Notes: a model not told the origin generated them from the sequence alone. 64,000 nucleotides of DNA from Omphiscola glabra (GCA_964017045.1 OZ024794.1:49915013-49979012), one strand, 5' to 3'; counted from the stretch's first letter, positions 24,600 to 36,235 are shown. Translations and numbers: made by a program.

Positions 24600-24740
24600 C
24601 TGTTACCTTATTCACAGGCAAAGGAAATTTCCCCCCATGTATTGGCTCGAAGAATTCTATTTGCGATGGCCGAAACCGTGTTCATCGCGCCGCTGGAGAC
24701 TGTCGCCATTTCTATGGGCGGAAGCTGGGGGTGAGAAATG
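24600..24740. other. Coding-like block, strand unclear
   Basis: CpG-containing, GC-richer block with exon-like signals on both strands. On +, ATG 24666 opens MAETVFIAPLETVAISMGGS and ends in a good donor GGG|GTGAGA (24731). On -, a pyrimidine-rich acceptor TCTCACCCCCAG (complement near 24727-24738) opens LPPIEMATVSSGAMNTVSAI and more, running to a stop just before a GTAACA donor-like site near 24600. At most one can be real; either may be chance. Confidence 0.2.
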
Positions 24741-25500
24741 GAGATCGCAACGATTGGCTTCATACGAAAAAAAGATAGGATGCTTTTATGTGCCCGGATC
24801 GAGCCAAGAGTGCACAATGGGGGGGTCTGTCACGTGAGTTGTGTCAATGGGTGGGTGGGTGAGACAAATATTAGAGCGACCCCCCCCACACCAAACCAAA
24901 TCCCCGCCAAAAACGTAAGCTACGGCCCTGATCAAGTTTTGAACACAACTTACAATGATGACGTCTAAATGCGTCTCAAAAAAACCCCCCAAAAAAACAA
25001 AAAACCTAGATTCAGGGCGCGAAATCGCTTTAGCATGTGCGATGTTGAATTAAGCCGTGTCCATCAGAGGTTTGGGCCGCGGCCTTTGTGGACTAGAGTC
25101 AAACAACTTCATCGATTAGGAATTATGACTGGTATGTCTTGGAAGAGGTGCACGGAAAGGATAGGAAACAAGAACGTCCTGGAAGAGGTGCACGGAAAAG
25201 ATAGAACAAGATTCGGTGTGCGATGAATGCATTTATAACGTGTAGCATTCACACTCCCCCTAACTATAGCGTTCCTCTCTTTTTGCTGTCTCTCACAATT
25301 GTTTTTCTCTACGGTTTCTCTCTCCCTTCCTTGGCCAGAGTGTCCCGGTTTCTTGCCTGAGGGTCATCATCTGACAACTACGGGCTAAAAAAAAAATTGA
25401 TTCCTGCGAGAATCGGCCATTAGTTGAAAAGTAACGAGCAATAAAGGAGTAGTCTCAGACCGGCAGCAGTGGCAGGCTGACTAAACTGCACATCTCAAGG
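24741..25500. other. No gene seen
   Basis: Contains GTGGGTGGGTG and C/A homopolymers, then the 42-bp duplication. The ~60 bases before 25501 include CAATAAAGG, a possible TATA-like element for the signal-peptide exon (weak). Confidence 0.4.
25138..25207. repeat. 42-bp duplication
   Basis: GTCTTGGAAGAGGTGCACGG-AAAGGATAG and GTCCTGGAAGAGGTGCACGG-AAAAGATAG. Confidence 0.75.
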
Positions 25501-25560
25501 ATGTACTCGTGCCGTCTCGTAGCACTAATTGCTATAAGCTTCTTTGCAGTTATATTGGAG
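25501..25560 (+). CDS. Candidate signal-peptide exon of a small secreted protein
   Basis: ATG at 25501 opens 20 codons (MYSCRLVALIAISFFAVILE) that look like a secretion signal: a short polar start, one Arg, then a hydrophobic core. The exon could end at GAG|GTACAA (phase 0), a mediocre donor. The next good acceptor is TGTCTCTTTTCAG ending at 26109. In phase 0 it adds only VLST before a stop, while the other two frames there encode GSFDLDVNINDNKFKLRF (stop at 26172) or FFRPRRKYQ (stop at 26141). So either an intermediate exon is missing from my reading, or this is a chance hydrophobic ORF. Many mollusc secreted peptides begin with such a short signal exon, but I cannot name a family. Confidence 0.25.
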
Positions 25561-25704
25561 GTACAAAAATTATTTCTCAACGTTGAAATTGATTTGGGTT
25601 AAACAAAATGTGGGTGCAAGCACCGATAAAAACGAATATTTTATCTATCATTGATTTAACGGTGACTGTTTAAAAAAAAAAAAATCTTTCATTGTTATTA
25701 AATA

Positions 25705-25904
25705 CTTTATATTAACTTCACTTTTGTTCGTGTGTTTCTTTCTGGGTATGTTGCAAAAGCTTTGAACGGCTATTTGACCCACTTCCCACCAACTTCTCGA
25801 GCTGAAACTTGTTTTTTAAAAAGAATAGTTAGTGTAATAAATCTGCGCCGTGAAAACGGGTTGGTCAACAGAATATTAATATAGTTCAGGGACGAGAAAT
25901 AAAT
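25705..25904 (+). mobile_element. Dispersed repeat family B, copy 2
   Basis: Contains the 5' blocks (TTAACTTCACTTTTGTTCGTG cut to 20 or fewer in other copies; CACTTCCCACCAACTT; TCGAGCTGAAACTT) and the 3' blocks (AATAAATCTGCGCCGTG; CAGAATATTAATATAGTT). The middle present in other copies is deleted. It links the 5' half seen at 53.1 kb to the 3' half seen in other copies. Confidence 0.6.
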
Positions 25905-27064
25905 GTATGGTTGTGAGCCTGGGGTTGGGGGGGGGCAAGAAAAAAATTGGGGATTCTTATCTTATTGCATTAAAAAATAATTCGATACAAAATAAAACTA
26001 TTGCTTAATTATTTCATTTCAATTTCCTTTTAAGTCTGTCATTAACGGCACTCTCAAAACAGTAAATTTCATTGTTATCTTGTTAATTAGCAAATGTGTC
26101 TCTTTTCAGGTTCTTTCGACCTAGACGTAAATATCAATGACAATAAATTTAAGTTACGGTTTAGAAACGGTTAACGCTGCTTTCAATGACGAACAGCATT
26201 GTTGTCTGTATAAATATAAGACCAAAACTGTTAGCCTTTCAAAGAAACGTTTCGAAGAAACTGAATGTTTAGTACACAAAAAATTCTTGTGTGAAGAGTT
26301 CAAAAATCCATTTAGACCAAGAGAACTAACATAACATTTCCTTTGATAGTGTTTATGATTTCATCTTAAAGTACGACTCATTTCCGCATCTTAAAAAAAG
26401 AGCTACTGTTCTGAATCAGTGATAAAACCACGCGCAAACACAATCATGGGTTCACGTGAGTGTATTTGTCGATTTCAAGGCTATCTACCGATGCAGGCTA
26501 ATCCCGAACAGAAACATTTGGAGATGCCGATGCGGTAGAAGATGAAAATGACCCAGGACACACTTAATGAAACCGTTCAGAAAAATCCTATACTTTCAAT
26601 TAACATTCTCCGGGATTTTAATTAAATCATTTCTCTTGAGACCGTGCACCGAGGACAGATCATTGTATACCGCCCCGTCCCCATCAAAACACCCCTCTTC
26701 CATCGAACTCCAATCACCACAACACGTTCACTTATTAAAGTCCCCATCACCACAACATCCCCTTTCTATCGAACACCAATCTCCAGCAGATTGCCGTCTA
26801 TGGATATCTAATCGAGGGTAATTGGATCACTCCGGCGAGGAAGAGAGGGAGAGGGTCGGAATCTAAGAGTTGGCAACAGTTATAAACCAGCAACGGACGC
26901 GGGGTTGAAGGTCGGGCTTGGTTTTTTGCAACGGTTGTAGAAACATGACAGTGTGTAAGTCATCGGATTTGGTCGGGCCGTGGTTTTGGGTCGTTTTTTG
27001 TTGATGTACTGGGGGAGACCATTTTGGCGGTTGACATAACAACGAAACGTCCATGCCGTTGGAA
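25905..27064. other. No gene assigned
   Basis: Holds the good acceptor ending at 26109 discussed under the signal-peptide exon, and an AATAAA at about 26141. A 65-codon frame (26137-26334) follows without further support. Confidence 0.4.
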
Positions 27065-27172
27065 TGGTTGGATATGTCAACCTGACTTTCGTTGGTGCTA
27101 TTGCTCGGTTGGATGTCAACCTGACTTTCGTTGGTGCTATTTTCTCGGTTGGATGTCAACCTGACTTTCTTT
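27065..27172. repeat. ~41-bp tandem repeat, 2.5 copies
   Basis: Unit GGTTGGATGTCAACCTGACT then TTCGTTGGTGCTATTTTCTC. Confidence 0.85.
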
Positions 27173-27988
27173 GAAACGGATGAAAATATTATTATTTATT
27201 TTAACCAGGGATTGGAGACCTGTTTTTTTACATTTTTTTCTTATTTCTTAGTGAAAAGAATATAATTAGATCTAGTTATTTTTTAAGGTTCTCTTTCACA
27301 ATTTTCGGTACTTGTGCCTTTTGTTTCTTGATAGTTTAATCGCGCGAATTTTTTTTTTTTCCGTTAAGTAGTCAGCTGAAGGTCTTGGACTGCGGTGCCA
27401 GGTAACAACCGATGTAACTTTAAATATAATCTATCTGCGCATCGTTTCCGGCCTTTAAAGTAGTGTAACAATTACTTAATGGGAAAGATGTAGGGGGTTG
27501 GATTGAACAAAAATTATTTTGAACACACAATTAAATTGATTGAATAAAAGATGAGGCAAGAATATTACAACAACAACAAATCATATACAATTGTACATAA
27601 ATATATGAAAAAAATAAAATGTAACACAGAAATGAAATTAAAAGTCTTGAAAATTGACCATAACTTTAAGTAAGGTAAGTCCTTCAACTATTAAACATTT
27701 AACACGAGTGGATAAATGACACAAATGAATTCATTCATCGGTTGTTTCAAAACTTAAACATCTGTTAAACTAAAAGGTCCTAGACGCATTGGATAACCAT
27801 GGATTGCAAATAAATCATGGGAGACGTCGAATTTTTGTTAGATCCATTGGTCAACAACTCATTGCGTCTAAATAAGGGTAGAGCCGAAAATGTTTGAAGC
27901 AAAAAGGTCAACAAAAAAAAAAAACCCCTACCCAAAAAACAACAACAAAACAACCAATAAACTGAGAGATGATTCTATTTTTAACTAG
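27173..27988. other. No gene seen
   Basis: AT-rich anonymous sequence. Confidence 0.5.
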
Positions 27989-28314
27989 TGTATAAGTGAC
28001 ACACCTTAAGTGGCACAGCTTGTTGAAGTGGCACAGCTGTTTAAGTGGCACATCTTGTATAAGTGATACACCTTAAGTGGCACAGCTTGTATAAGTGGCA
28101 CAGCTTGTATAAGTGGCAAAGATTGTATAAGTGGCATAACTTGTATAAGTGGCACAGCTGTTTGTATAAGTGGCACAACTTGTATAAGTGGCACAGCTTG
28201 TATTATAAGCAGAGTTTGTATAAGTGGCACAGCTTGTATAATTGGCACAGTTTGTATAAGTGGCACAGCTTGTATAATTGGCACAACTTATATAAGCGGT
28301 ACAGCTGTTTAAGT
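27989..28314. repeat. 18-bp minisatellite, about 18 copies
   Basis: Unit GTGGCACAGCTTGTATAA, with variants and occasional GCTGTTT and GCTTGTTG spacers. Period 18 keeps all frames open, giving false ORFs on both strands. Confidence 0.95.
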
Positions 28315-28479
28315 ATGAATATATTCTTAACAAATAAGATTGAAACAATGAAAATGCAGATAACGAATACATTACACACAAAAAGAGGATATTTTATAAC
28401 TCTCTTCCGTCATCTACAACTAGGATTAGGATTTTGTAAATTAAATATATTGCGAATGAAGAACGGCACACACATAAAC

Positions 28480-28512
28480 ACACTCACTCACGCACACACA
28501 CACACACACACA
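28480..28512. repeat. CA-rich microsatellite
   Basis: ACTCACTCACGCACACACAC then CACACACACACA, flanked by further CACA words to about 28550. Confidence 0.8.
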
Positions 28513-28559
28513 AACACATACACTCGCACATCCAGAAACCCAACACACATTTAGATAAC

Positions 28560-28990
28560 ATTGCAACTACTTTTTATTTAGGCCAGGTAGGGGATGGGAA
28601 ATGTTTCGGAATCGAGACGGATACGGAAAGTGTATTCAGATTAAGAGGTGTTGTGCGACGCTGCAAGAAAGGCTGAGAACCCCTGCACCAAGTGGTCCGC
28701 AGTCAACATTTTGAGCAGCACCCCGGCTAGGGGACACCGCGCCATTTTGTTTGGCAGCACACGTGTAAAACAAGACGCCCTGCTCTGTGGCTGACCTAAG
28801 CCGTGTGTCCAGATGTAATGTCAGTCAGCTGAGGCCGGATGATTCTCCCCTGAGACAGGCAGAGCGCTTCGGATTACAGGCTTAATGTTAACGGCTTGGG
28901 CTTTGGGGAGTGGACAGTTGGGCGTAACGTAAGTCACCAGATTCTCGTGCCGGATGCGCCGATCAAAATAAGTAAAGCGGTTCTGAAAAA
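28560..28990. other. GC-richer unique block, possible regulatory DNA
   Basis: About 430 bp of balanced composition without long frames or repeats, set between arrays. Similar blocks occur at 55150-55330 and 57410-57620. They could be conserved non-coding elements, but I have no comparison to show it. Confidence 0.2.
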
Positions 28991-29073
28991 CGAGGCTTTT
29001 GTTAAGTAATGGCTTCTTGTGGAGTCAGACATTGATTAATTTTTTTTTATTCCTTACTTGTTCTAAAATGCTG

Positions 29074-29153
29074 AACACTTGGGCCTCACCGGGTTCAGTT
29101 TTTCAACATCGGGTCCGGGTAATTTGAGAAAATACCCGGTGAGTCCAAGTGTT
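29074..29153. repeat. 80-bp imperfect palindrome (hairpin repeat)
   Basis: Left arm AACACTTGGGCCTCACCGGG (from 29074) pairs with right arm ACCCGGTGAGTCCAAGTGTT (29134-29153), with one mismatch and one unpaired base and a loop of about 39 bases. A related arm, CACTTGGACACACCGGGT, occurs at 3615-3632, so it may be a tiny foldback element family. Confidence 0.5.
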
Positions 29154-29557
29154 ACAAAACAGAGTTAACTTCTCATTTTCTATAATATATACCGGCCTTT
29201 AAGCAATAGGCCTACAGACAGTCCTACACCCTACCTGGCGGCCTTTAAACAATAGTCACAAAAGGCAGTTTTACAGACATCCTACACAGTCTTTATTGAT
29301 CAATAATATAATAGTCGCCCCCCCCCCCAAGAATGTTTTTTTTAATAAAAATGACATCATTTTTTCACTCAGTACTATTAATATAAAACATGTGGTGTGG
29401 AGGAGGTATCGGCTTCGAAAAGGAAGCAGGACACACCAGAAGCAAATATATACAAGAGATAAGTCCGAAAACATCATGTAGATGGAATTGTAACGACAAA
29501 GTATTTCAGAGCAATGTTAAATGTTATTGTGGAGCAGTTCTCACTTGCCGTCACAGA
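29154..29557. other. No gene seen
   Basis: C11 at about 29319-29329; weak frames only. Confidence 0.5.
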
Positions 29558-30509
29558 ATAACGTTGAAGAACACAAGAAACTTCTAGCATAACGTTGAAG
29601 AACACAAGAAACTTCTAGCATAACGGTGAAGAACACAAGTAACTTCTAGCATAACGTTAAAGAGCACAAGAAACTTCTAGCATAACGTTGAAGAACACAA
29701 GAAACGTCTAGTATAACGTTGAAGAACACAAGTAACTTCTAGCATTAACGTTAAAGAACACAAGAAACTTCTAGCATAACGGTGAAGAACACAAGAAACT
29801 TCTAGCATAACGGTGAAGAACACAATAAACTTCTAGCATAACGTTGAAGAGCACAAGAAACTTCTAGCATAACGGTGAAGAACACAAGAAACTTCTAGCA
29901 TAACGTTGAAGAACACAAGTAACTTCTAGCATAACGTTAAAGAACACAAGAAACTTCTAGCATAACGTTGAAGAACACAAGAAACGTCTAGTATAACGTT
30001 GAAGAACACAAGTAACTTCTAGCATTAACGTTAAAGAACACATGAAACTTCTAGCATAACGTTGAAGAACACAAGAAACTTCTAGCATAACGTTGAAGAA
30101 CACAAGAAACTTCTAGCATAACTGTGAAGAACACAAGAAACTTCTAGCATAACGTTGAAGAACACAAGAAACTTCTAGCATAACGGTGAAGAACACAAGA
30201 AACTTCTAGCATAACGTTGAAGAACACAAGTAACTTCTAGCATAACGTTAAAGAACACAAGAAACTTCTAGCATAACGTTGAAGAACACAAGAAACGTCT
30301 AGCATAACGTTGAAGAACACAAGAAACTTCTAGCATAACATTGAAGAGCACAAGAAACTTCTAGCATAACATTGAAGAACACTTCTAGCATAACGGTGAA
30401 GAACACAAGAAACTTCTAGCATAACGTTGAAGAACACAACAAACTTCTAGCATAACGTTGAAGAACACAAGAAACTTCTAGCATAACGTTAAAGAGCACA
30501 AGAAACTTC
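29558..30509. repeat. 31-bp minisatellite, about 31 copies, with higher-order structure
   Basis: Unit ATAACGTTGAAGAACACAAG then AAACTTCTAGC. Monomer variants (GTTG, GGTG, GTTA; AAGTAAC; ACGTCTAGT; ATTAACG) recur in the same order. Monomers 3-7 match 12-16 and partly 22-24, which implies duplication of blocks of 9-10 monomers. One monomer (near 30370) carries an internal deletion of seven bases. Confidence 0.95.
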
Positions 30510-30941
30510 AGAGAAAAATAACTTTATTGCCAAGAACATTCCTGAATGCATAAAATTTCATAACATCTGGGTGCGGAATACTTATCAAGGGCTGGAATGC
30601 GATACAGTTTAAAGCAGATCAGAGACGCAAAAAATCTGTGAAAGTTAACAATTTAGACATGATTTAACAAAAGGACAAAGCGCAAATATAATCTACGTTT
30701 CGAATATGTAACATATTCATAATATATCGTACACCATCGAAAAAAAAGTACAGATGTAAAAAATGGATGTACTTCAGATCGGAAAGAGTTGGACAGATTT
30801 AGAGATGATAGCAAGGTGACGTAAGCAATGGAAAGGTATTGATGATGATCGAAACTCCAATTGGAGTTAAAATGGTAAAGAAGAAGAATAGAAGTAAAAG
30901 AAGGAAAAAAATTCGGCGAATTTCCTTCTTCTGCAGCATTA
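30510..30941. other. No gene seen
   Basis: AT-rich link between the 31-bp array and the purine tract. Confidence 0.5.
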
Positions 30942-31262
30942 AAGAAGAAATGAAAAGAAAAAAAGAATTGAAAAGAAAAAAGAAAAGAAAAGAAATAAAA
31001 AGATACGAAAAGAAAGAAGGAATGAAAAGAAAGAAGGAATGAAAAGAAAAAAGGAACGAAAAGAAAGAAGGAACGAAAAGACAGAAGGAATGAAAAAGAA
31101 AAAAGGAACACAAAGAAAGAAGGAACGAAAAGAAAGAAGGAATGACAAGAAAGAAGGAACGAAAAGAAAAAAAGGAACGAAAAGAAGGAAGGAACGAAAA
31201 GAAGGAAGAAACGAAAAGAAAGAAGAAACGAAAAGAAAGAAAAAAAAAAAAAGAAAGACACG
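30942..31262. repeat. Long polypurine tract (GAAAA/GAAGG repeats)
   Basis: About 320 bp almost entirely A and G on the + strand, built of AAAAGAAAGAAGGAA-type units, with only scattered C and T. A looser purine-rich flank starts near 30874. Open frames in several phases on both strands are compositional. It could form triplex DNA. Confidence 0.9.
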
Positions 31263-32654
31263 AAAAGTGGACGAAAGTACAATATATAACCAAACAGTAA
31301 AGGTAAAGTTTACTATACTACAAGTATAGTTTTGGATTTGTTGAATGCTGTACAGAATCAACGTTCCAAATCTTTTCAACAATTCATTCTCCTTTCCGAT
31401 GTACTCTTTTCAAACAGTACAGCGGTAAGTGCAATATCCGATGTACTCTTGTCATACAGTGCAGCGACAAGTGCAAGATCCGATGTCCCGCCGTTGACAC
31501 GTTTAGAAACGTTACAAAATTCTGTCACAGTTACCCAGACTACACCATGTCCGTGTCAGGGCGCATGATAACAGATGTTGCTGACGGATCTCGTGTGGAT
31601 GTTTATATATTTGAATTTAATATAAATGTTTTTGGAAATGTGGTCACGGGCTGTTGGGTTTCGACCGATTCCCTCCACATGTCTCCTTTTAAAAAGGGGG
31701 GGGGGGCAGTTCCTTGATGGTAAGAGCTTAACCCTTGCTGTCTATAGCGAGAAGGAGTACTTCACGCAAGGGTTAATTTGTTTCTAGTGATTGTAATAAA
31801 ATAATGGTGTTATTTTGTGACTCAAAGGGGAATAGATAATACAAAATGACCAGCTTTAATGGGCCAAATTTAACTAACAGATTATGTTTGCCAATAGTAT
31901 TGCGCGAAGAAAAAGGCAACCAAAGAAACGAAAATAGCGCCCCTTCCCTTTACACAATTACTAGAAAGAAGAAGAAGAAGAACAACGGGGAAAACACGTA
32001 TACGTGAACAGAAACTGCCTCCCCACCCCCCTAAAAGTCATGTTGGACATTAGAGCCAGAGTGTTTGGCGCCCGGGGACAACATTAATTTTAAAGAACCC
32101 CACCCCCCCTTTCTTTTTTTCAACTCTCAAACTCATTATTTTCATCAATAAAATAATATCAAAGCACATTTTGGCGCCCCTAACTAGTCTGGGACGTCAT
32201 TTGAGTAGGGCAGGGTGGGGCATTAGACGCCTCCCACCTCCCTGAATTTGCAGGTTTTATTTAAATTGCTACATACTGTGGCGCCTCCAGTGCAACTTAA
32301 CAAGCGGACCAAGTTTTGGTTACACCCCTCTTCCCCCCCCCCCCCCCCCGCAAAAAAACTGAATTGACGCCCCTGCCTTTGTTGATATGAAGTATGGGCC
32401 AGGTGGGCTCTGTTACTTAGTGCATTGTTGACATTGCGGTGTGCTAATGTATATTTTAAAAAAAGATTTCAATTTCTTTTATGGAAGAAAAAATATATAT
32501 GTAAAGATATTTTAGTGAACATAGTTTTAGCCAAAACACAGTTAAAGTATAAAAAAAATTCAATGCTTTTTGTTATATACACCGTAACATTGTCCTGTCT
32601 TAAGGCAGCAATCACTAATTATGTTTAACGACAGCCGATGAAAATAAAGACGAG
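31263..32654. other. No gene; possible old MITE relic
   Basis: TTTGGCGCCCGGGGACAACA near 32068 and TTTTGGCGCCCCTAAC near 32170 echo words inside the family A MITE, so 32060-32230 may be an old relative. No terminal repeats are left. Confidence 0.35.
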
Positions 32655-32844
32655 CAGTGGCGTAGCGAGCTTAACTCGCGCCCGGGGCACAATACCTTTT
32701 TAGCGCCCCCAATACATTTTTAGCGCCCCCCCCCATTCGAAAACCAAACAATATTATAGTAAAATATACCATTTGGCGCCCCTTTGTGAGTAGCGCCCGG
32801 GGCATGATGCCCCCCTTGCCCCCCCCACCCTCACTACGTCACTG
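32655..32844 (+). mobile_element. hAT-type MITE, family A, copy 2
   Basis: 190-bp copy in the opposite orientation to copy 1, starting CAGTGGCGTAGCGAG and ending CTCACTACGTCACTG. Exact 8-bp target duplication aagacgag (32647-32654 and 32845-32852). One mismatch in the right terminal repeat. Confidence 0.9.
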
Positions 32845-34299
32845 AAGACGAGACGCGCAAAATGCTTATACATATCAAGATAGTACAGCTTTCATTTTCA
32901 ATGGAAAGAATGGACCTTTAAGCACTATAGTGACAACAAAATCTCAGAACCTTTAAAGTTATATCAAGCCTCAAAGAAAGTAACCAAAATTAGAAAAACT
33001 TAGAGTGAGTTACTTAGATAATAAAAGAATGAAAACTTTGAATATCTCTCGGTACATGGGAAAGTTGTTTAGAATATTCTGTCCAACTCAAAACGGCGTT
33101 GAAAAAAAAACAACATTATCAGTTGTGCATAATAACTTGCAAGTACTTTGAAGAAAGATTAAAATGAAATATCATCACACTTCTTCATCCATTGATCCAA
33201 GAGAATTTAGTTTTCAGAGCAGTAGTTATTTAGAGTTAGACCATGAACGTTCTAAATTGTATGTATGTAATTACTTTGATAGGTCTGTACAATTTATGAT
33301 GAAAGTCTGTTTATTTGTTTCTATATTATAAAGAGAGCGTTTAGAGCCGGGCCGCTTCTACTTTTAGTCAAGGCTAGGTAAACACCCCTAGGTGGAACTT
33401 GTTTATATTTGAAATGTTAAAGCGGAAAACATGAGTAAATAAGGAGAAATTGTTGTGACGTAAAGAAAAAAAAAATATTATTGTTTAATGTAGAGTACAA
33501 ACTATTGTATATCTTAACATTAATTCCTCTAGCCTGGGTGATAGGGGGAGAGATTTATTGTAGTAAAAAGAAAGGAAAAAAAAAAAGAGGGGGGGGGGCG
33601 GAGAATTTACAATTCTCACCTAGGGCGCAAAACAATTTAAATAAATAATTAAACTGTTAAATACCTAGAAGCGCACCTGGTTAAGAGCTGCTTCACTTAT
33701 GGAATAATCTAGTTCAACCCCCCCCCCCCCCCCCCCGTCCCCCCTAGCCCTTATTCGTTCTGATAAATTTTCTATTATTAGTTTAACCTTGATGCGTTGA
33801 TTTAATTATACACATCTGATCGAGATCTGTCCGATAAATGGAATAACAGAAATAACATTTACACTGGGTTTTGGGGGGGGGGGGGGGGGGGGTTAGTGTT
33901 TAGTGACCGGAAGTTGAACGTGCTTGACTTGCTTCACATCACTTATTTCTTTTATTTTTTAAAAATATTCTTCTTGCTTCCATCGATATCTGATAAAACT
34001 GACAGCGTGGCCTTGAACTATTTGCTTTGACACGTTAAGATGTCATGTTATTATTTTTTTGGAAAGGGGTGGGGGGGGAGGGGGGTAGAAGAATTCATGA
34101 CTCTCATCAGAATTTCGTTTTATAAATTCGTTAATAGAGTCAATTTTGTTGTGCTAGGTTTTATGTTTGACAAATTTTCCAATTTATTTAATACTCTTTT
34201 GACTTTATTCTCACGAGATTTCGCCAGCAACAGTTTCGCATTTTTCATCTCAGCGATAAAAAAATAATATTGAACCGCAGTCAAAATTACTTTTTATAC
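32845..34299. other. No gene seen
   Basis: AT-rich, with C19 (33718-33736), G20 (33873-33892) and G-rich 34067-34086. Confidence 0.5.
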
Positions 34300-34628
34300 G
34301 ATTTCCTAATGAAGTAACATTACAGGACACATGCAATGTAGTCAATGATTTCCTAATGAAGTAACATTACAGGACACATGCAATGTAGTCAATGATTTCC
34401 TAATGAAGTAACATTACAGGACACATGCAATGTAGTCAATGATTTCCTAATGAAGTAACATTACAGGACACATGCAATGTAGTCAATGATTTCCTAATGA
34501 AGTAACATTACAGGACACATGCAATGTAGTCAACGATTTCCTAATGAAGTAACATTGCAGGACACATGCAATGTAGTCAATGATTTCCTAATGAAGTAAC
34601 ATTACAGGACACATGCAATGTAGTCACA
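34300..34628. repeat. 47-bp tandem repeat, 7 copies
   Basis: Unit GATTTCCTAATGAAGTAACA then TTACAGGACACATGCAATGT and AGTCAAT. Copies are almost identical, so the array is recent. Confidence 0.95.
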
Positions 34629-35517
34629 AGGTCCGAGGACACGCATGAAAATCAAGTTATACATTTATGCTCTTAGAGCAGTTTTTATTCTTAGGTTTGA
34701 CGGCGCGGGTCTAACAAAGCTTTTTTTTTTTTTTTAAACTTACTTGCTCTGCTAACGAAGTTAAGCCCACGTCTAAAAATGACACATTATAGTAATGACA
34801 CATTTTAGTGTTGACACTCTATGGTATTATCACTTGAAAAATTTCATGTGCTCAAAACAATCAAGGAAATCTTTTCACTAAAAGTTGTTTAAAACTTTTT
34901 TACAATATTAACAAAGACAGAAAGAGATCAACATGTGTAAACATGTATTTCTAGTAGACAATATTGCCTAAAGTACTTTTTTAATCCTATTCTATTACGA
35001 AGCCTTCAGTTATCATTTACTTATGCTTCTCTTTTGGGGTAATTTTACAGCCCTAAGTTTGAGAACCAATGTCCGATGACCCATTTGCTAGATGATACCA
35101 TCGTTCCCCACCCCATCCCCGATAAATCGCCACCCAGAATTGGGCCTTGGTCTAGTCAAGATTGTTTATTTTTAATTGAATACTTTCCCCCCACCCCTCT
35201 CCCGGTCCACCGCGTGTCCTAACCTAATTTGGCATTACAACTATCTTTACAGCCCTGTACAGTCTGTCCTCATCATAATACGGCCCTGGGTATTCCGAGC
35301 GAGATGCCACAAGTCATCTATAAAGATTACTCAGTCAAGAAATGAGCCTCCTGTACGGGAATAGTGGCCACCACTCACGGTCTACACAACTCGTATACCA
35401 CGAGTTATGGCGGGAGCTGACAGCCGCTGACACGTTGTCTGCCACTTAGTAGATATGTGGTAGATACTGAACTATACATTGTACAATAAATAGTCGGCTC
35501 TACTAAGTACCTGTTGG
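34629..35517. other. No gene seen
   Basis: Anonymous; short TGACACATT repeats near 34780-34815. Confidence 0.5.
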
Positions 35518-35706
35518 CAGTGGCGTAGCGAGCTTAACTCGCGCCCGGGGAACACTACCTTTTTAGCGCCCCCCAATACCTTTTTAGCGCCCCCCCATTC
35601 GAAAACCATACAATATTATTTATATTAAAATATACCATTTGGCGCCCCTTTGTGAGTAGCGCCCGGGGCATGATGCCCCTTGCCCTCCCCCCTCACTACG
35701 CCACTG
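35518..35706 (+). mobile_element. hAT-type MITE, family A, copy 3
   Basis: 189-bp copy with exact 8-bp target duplication cctgttgg (35510-35517 and 35707-35714). Termini CAGTGGCGTAGCGAG and CTCACTACGCCACTG. A short TTTA insertion near 35620 separates it from the other copies. Confidence 0.9.
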
Positions 35707-35753
35707 CCTGTTGGTCGTTTAAAGATTTTTTTCAACAAATGTTCTTATTATAT

Positions 35754-36000
35754 CACTAGCTGAGTTACCCGGCGTTGCCCGAGTCATTGTTGAGATGATG
35801 ATAAATTTTTGATTTGATATCTGCAGAATTTTAGACTTTGACCCAGCTTTCATATGACTTTTCGGTGAATCTTATACACGCCGCTAATCGCCTATGATCA
35901 CGTTATGCCCAATATCAACATATTAATATCAACACATAATAGCAACGTATAATATCAACATAAAAAATATACCTTGGAGTTTCAAAATCGAAATTTAGTT
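35754..36000 (+). repeat. Possible interspersed repeat of unknown class
   Basis: Begins ACTAGCTGAGTTACCCGGCG then TTGCCCGAG, a core that resembles a repeat recurrent in invertebrate genomes, though I cannot name its family. It lies between MITE copy 3 and the LINE fragment and may belong to the LINE's 3' region. This is a single copy in the window. Confidence 0.3.
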
Positions 36001-36235
36001 GTCTCCCAATTTGTTAATTGTCGTTAACAATGGAAACTCGGACAACTCCGGGAAAAGAGGGAACGCATAAAGAGCACTGTGATACGCGAGAAACGATTCT
36101 GGTCATCAATTGCCTACAGGTCTATTTCCAGTCGTCTGAATCAAGTCTTGCCATGGGAAGAAATATGCAAGGACGAGAAGGTGAGGCTGACGAATTGGGC
36201 AACTCTATAATTTCTTCCAAAGTTTGAGAGTTTAT

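Noticed and set aside
28006..28554. Frames repeating LIQAVP, LYKWHS and YTSCAT
   Set aside because: Translation of the 18-bp minisatellite in three frames.
29558..30509. CRISPR-like array
   Set aside because: Units are directly contiguous without unique spacers, and the context is an animal genome.
30653..31382. Long Phe/Ser/Leu-rich and Lys/Arg/Glu-rich frames on both strands
   Set aside because: They follow from the purine tract, which lacks stop codons in several frames.
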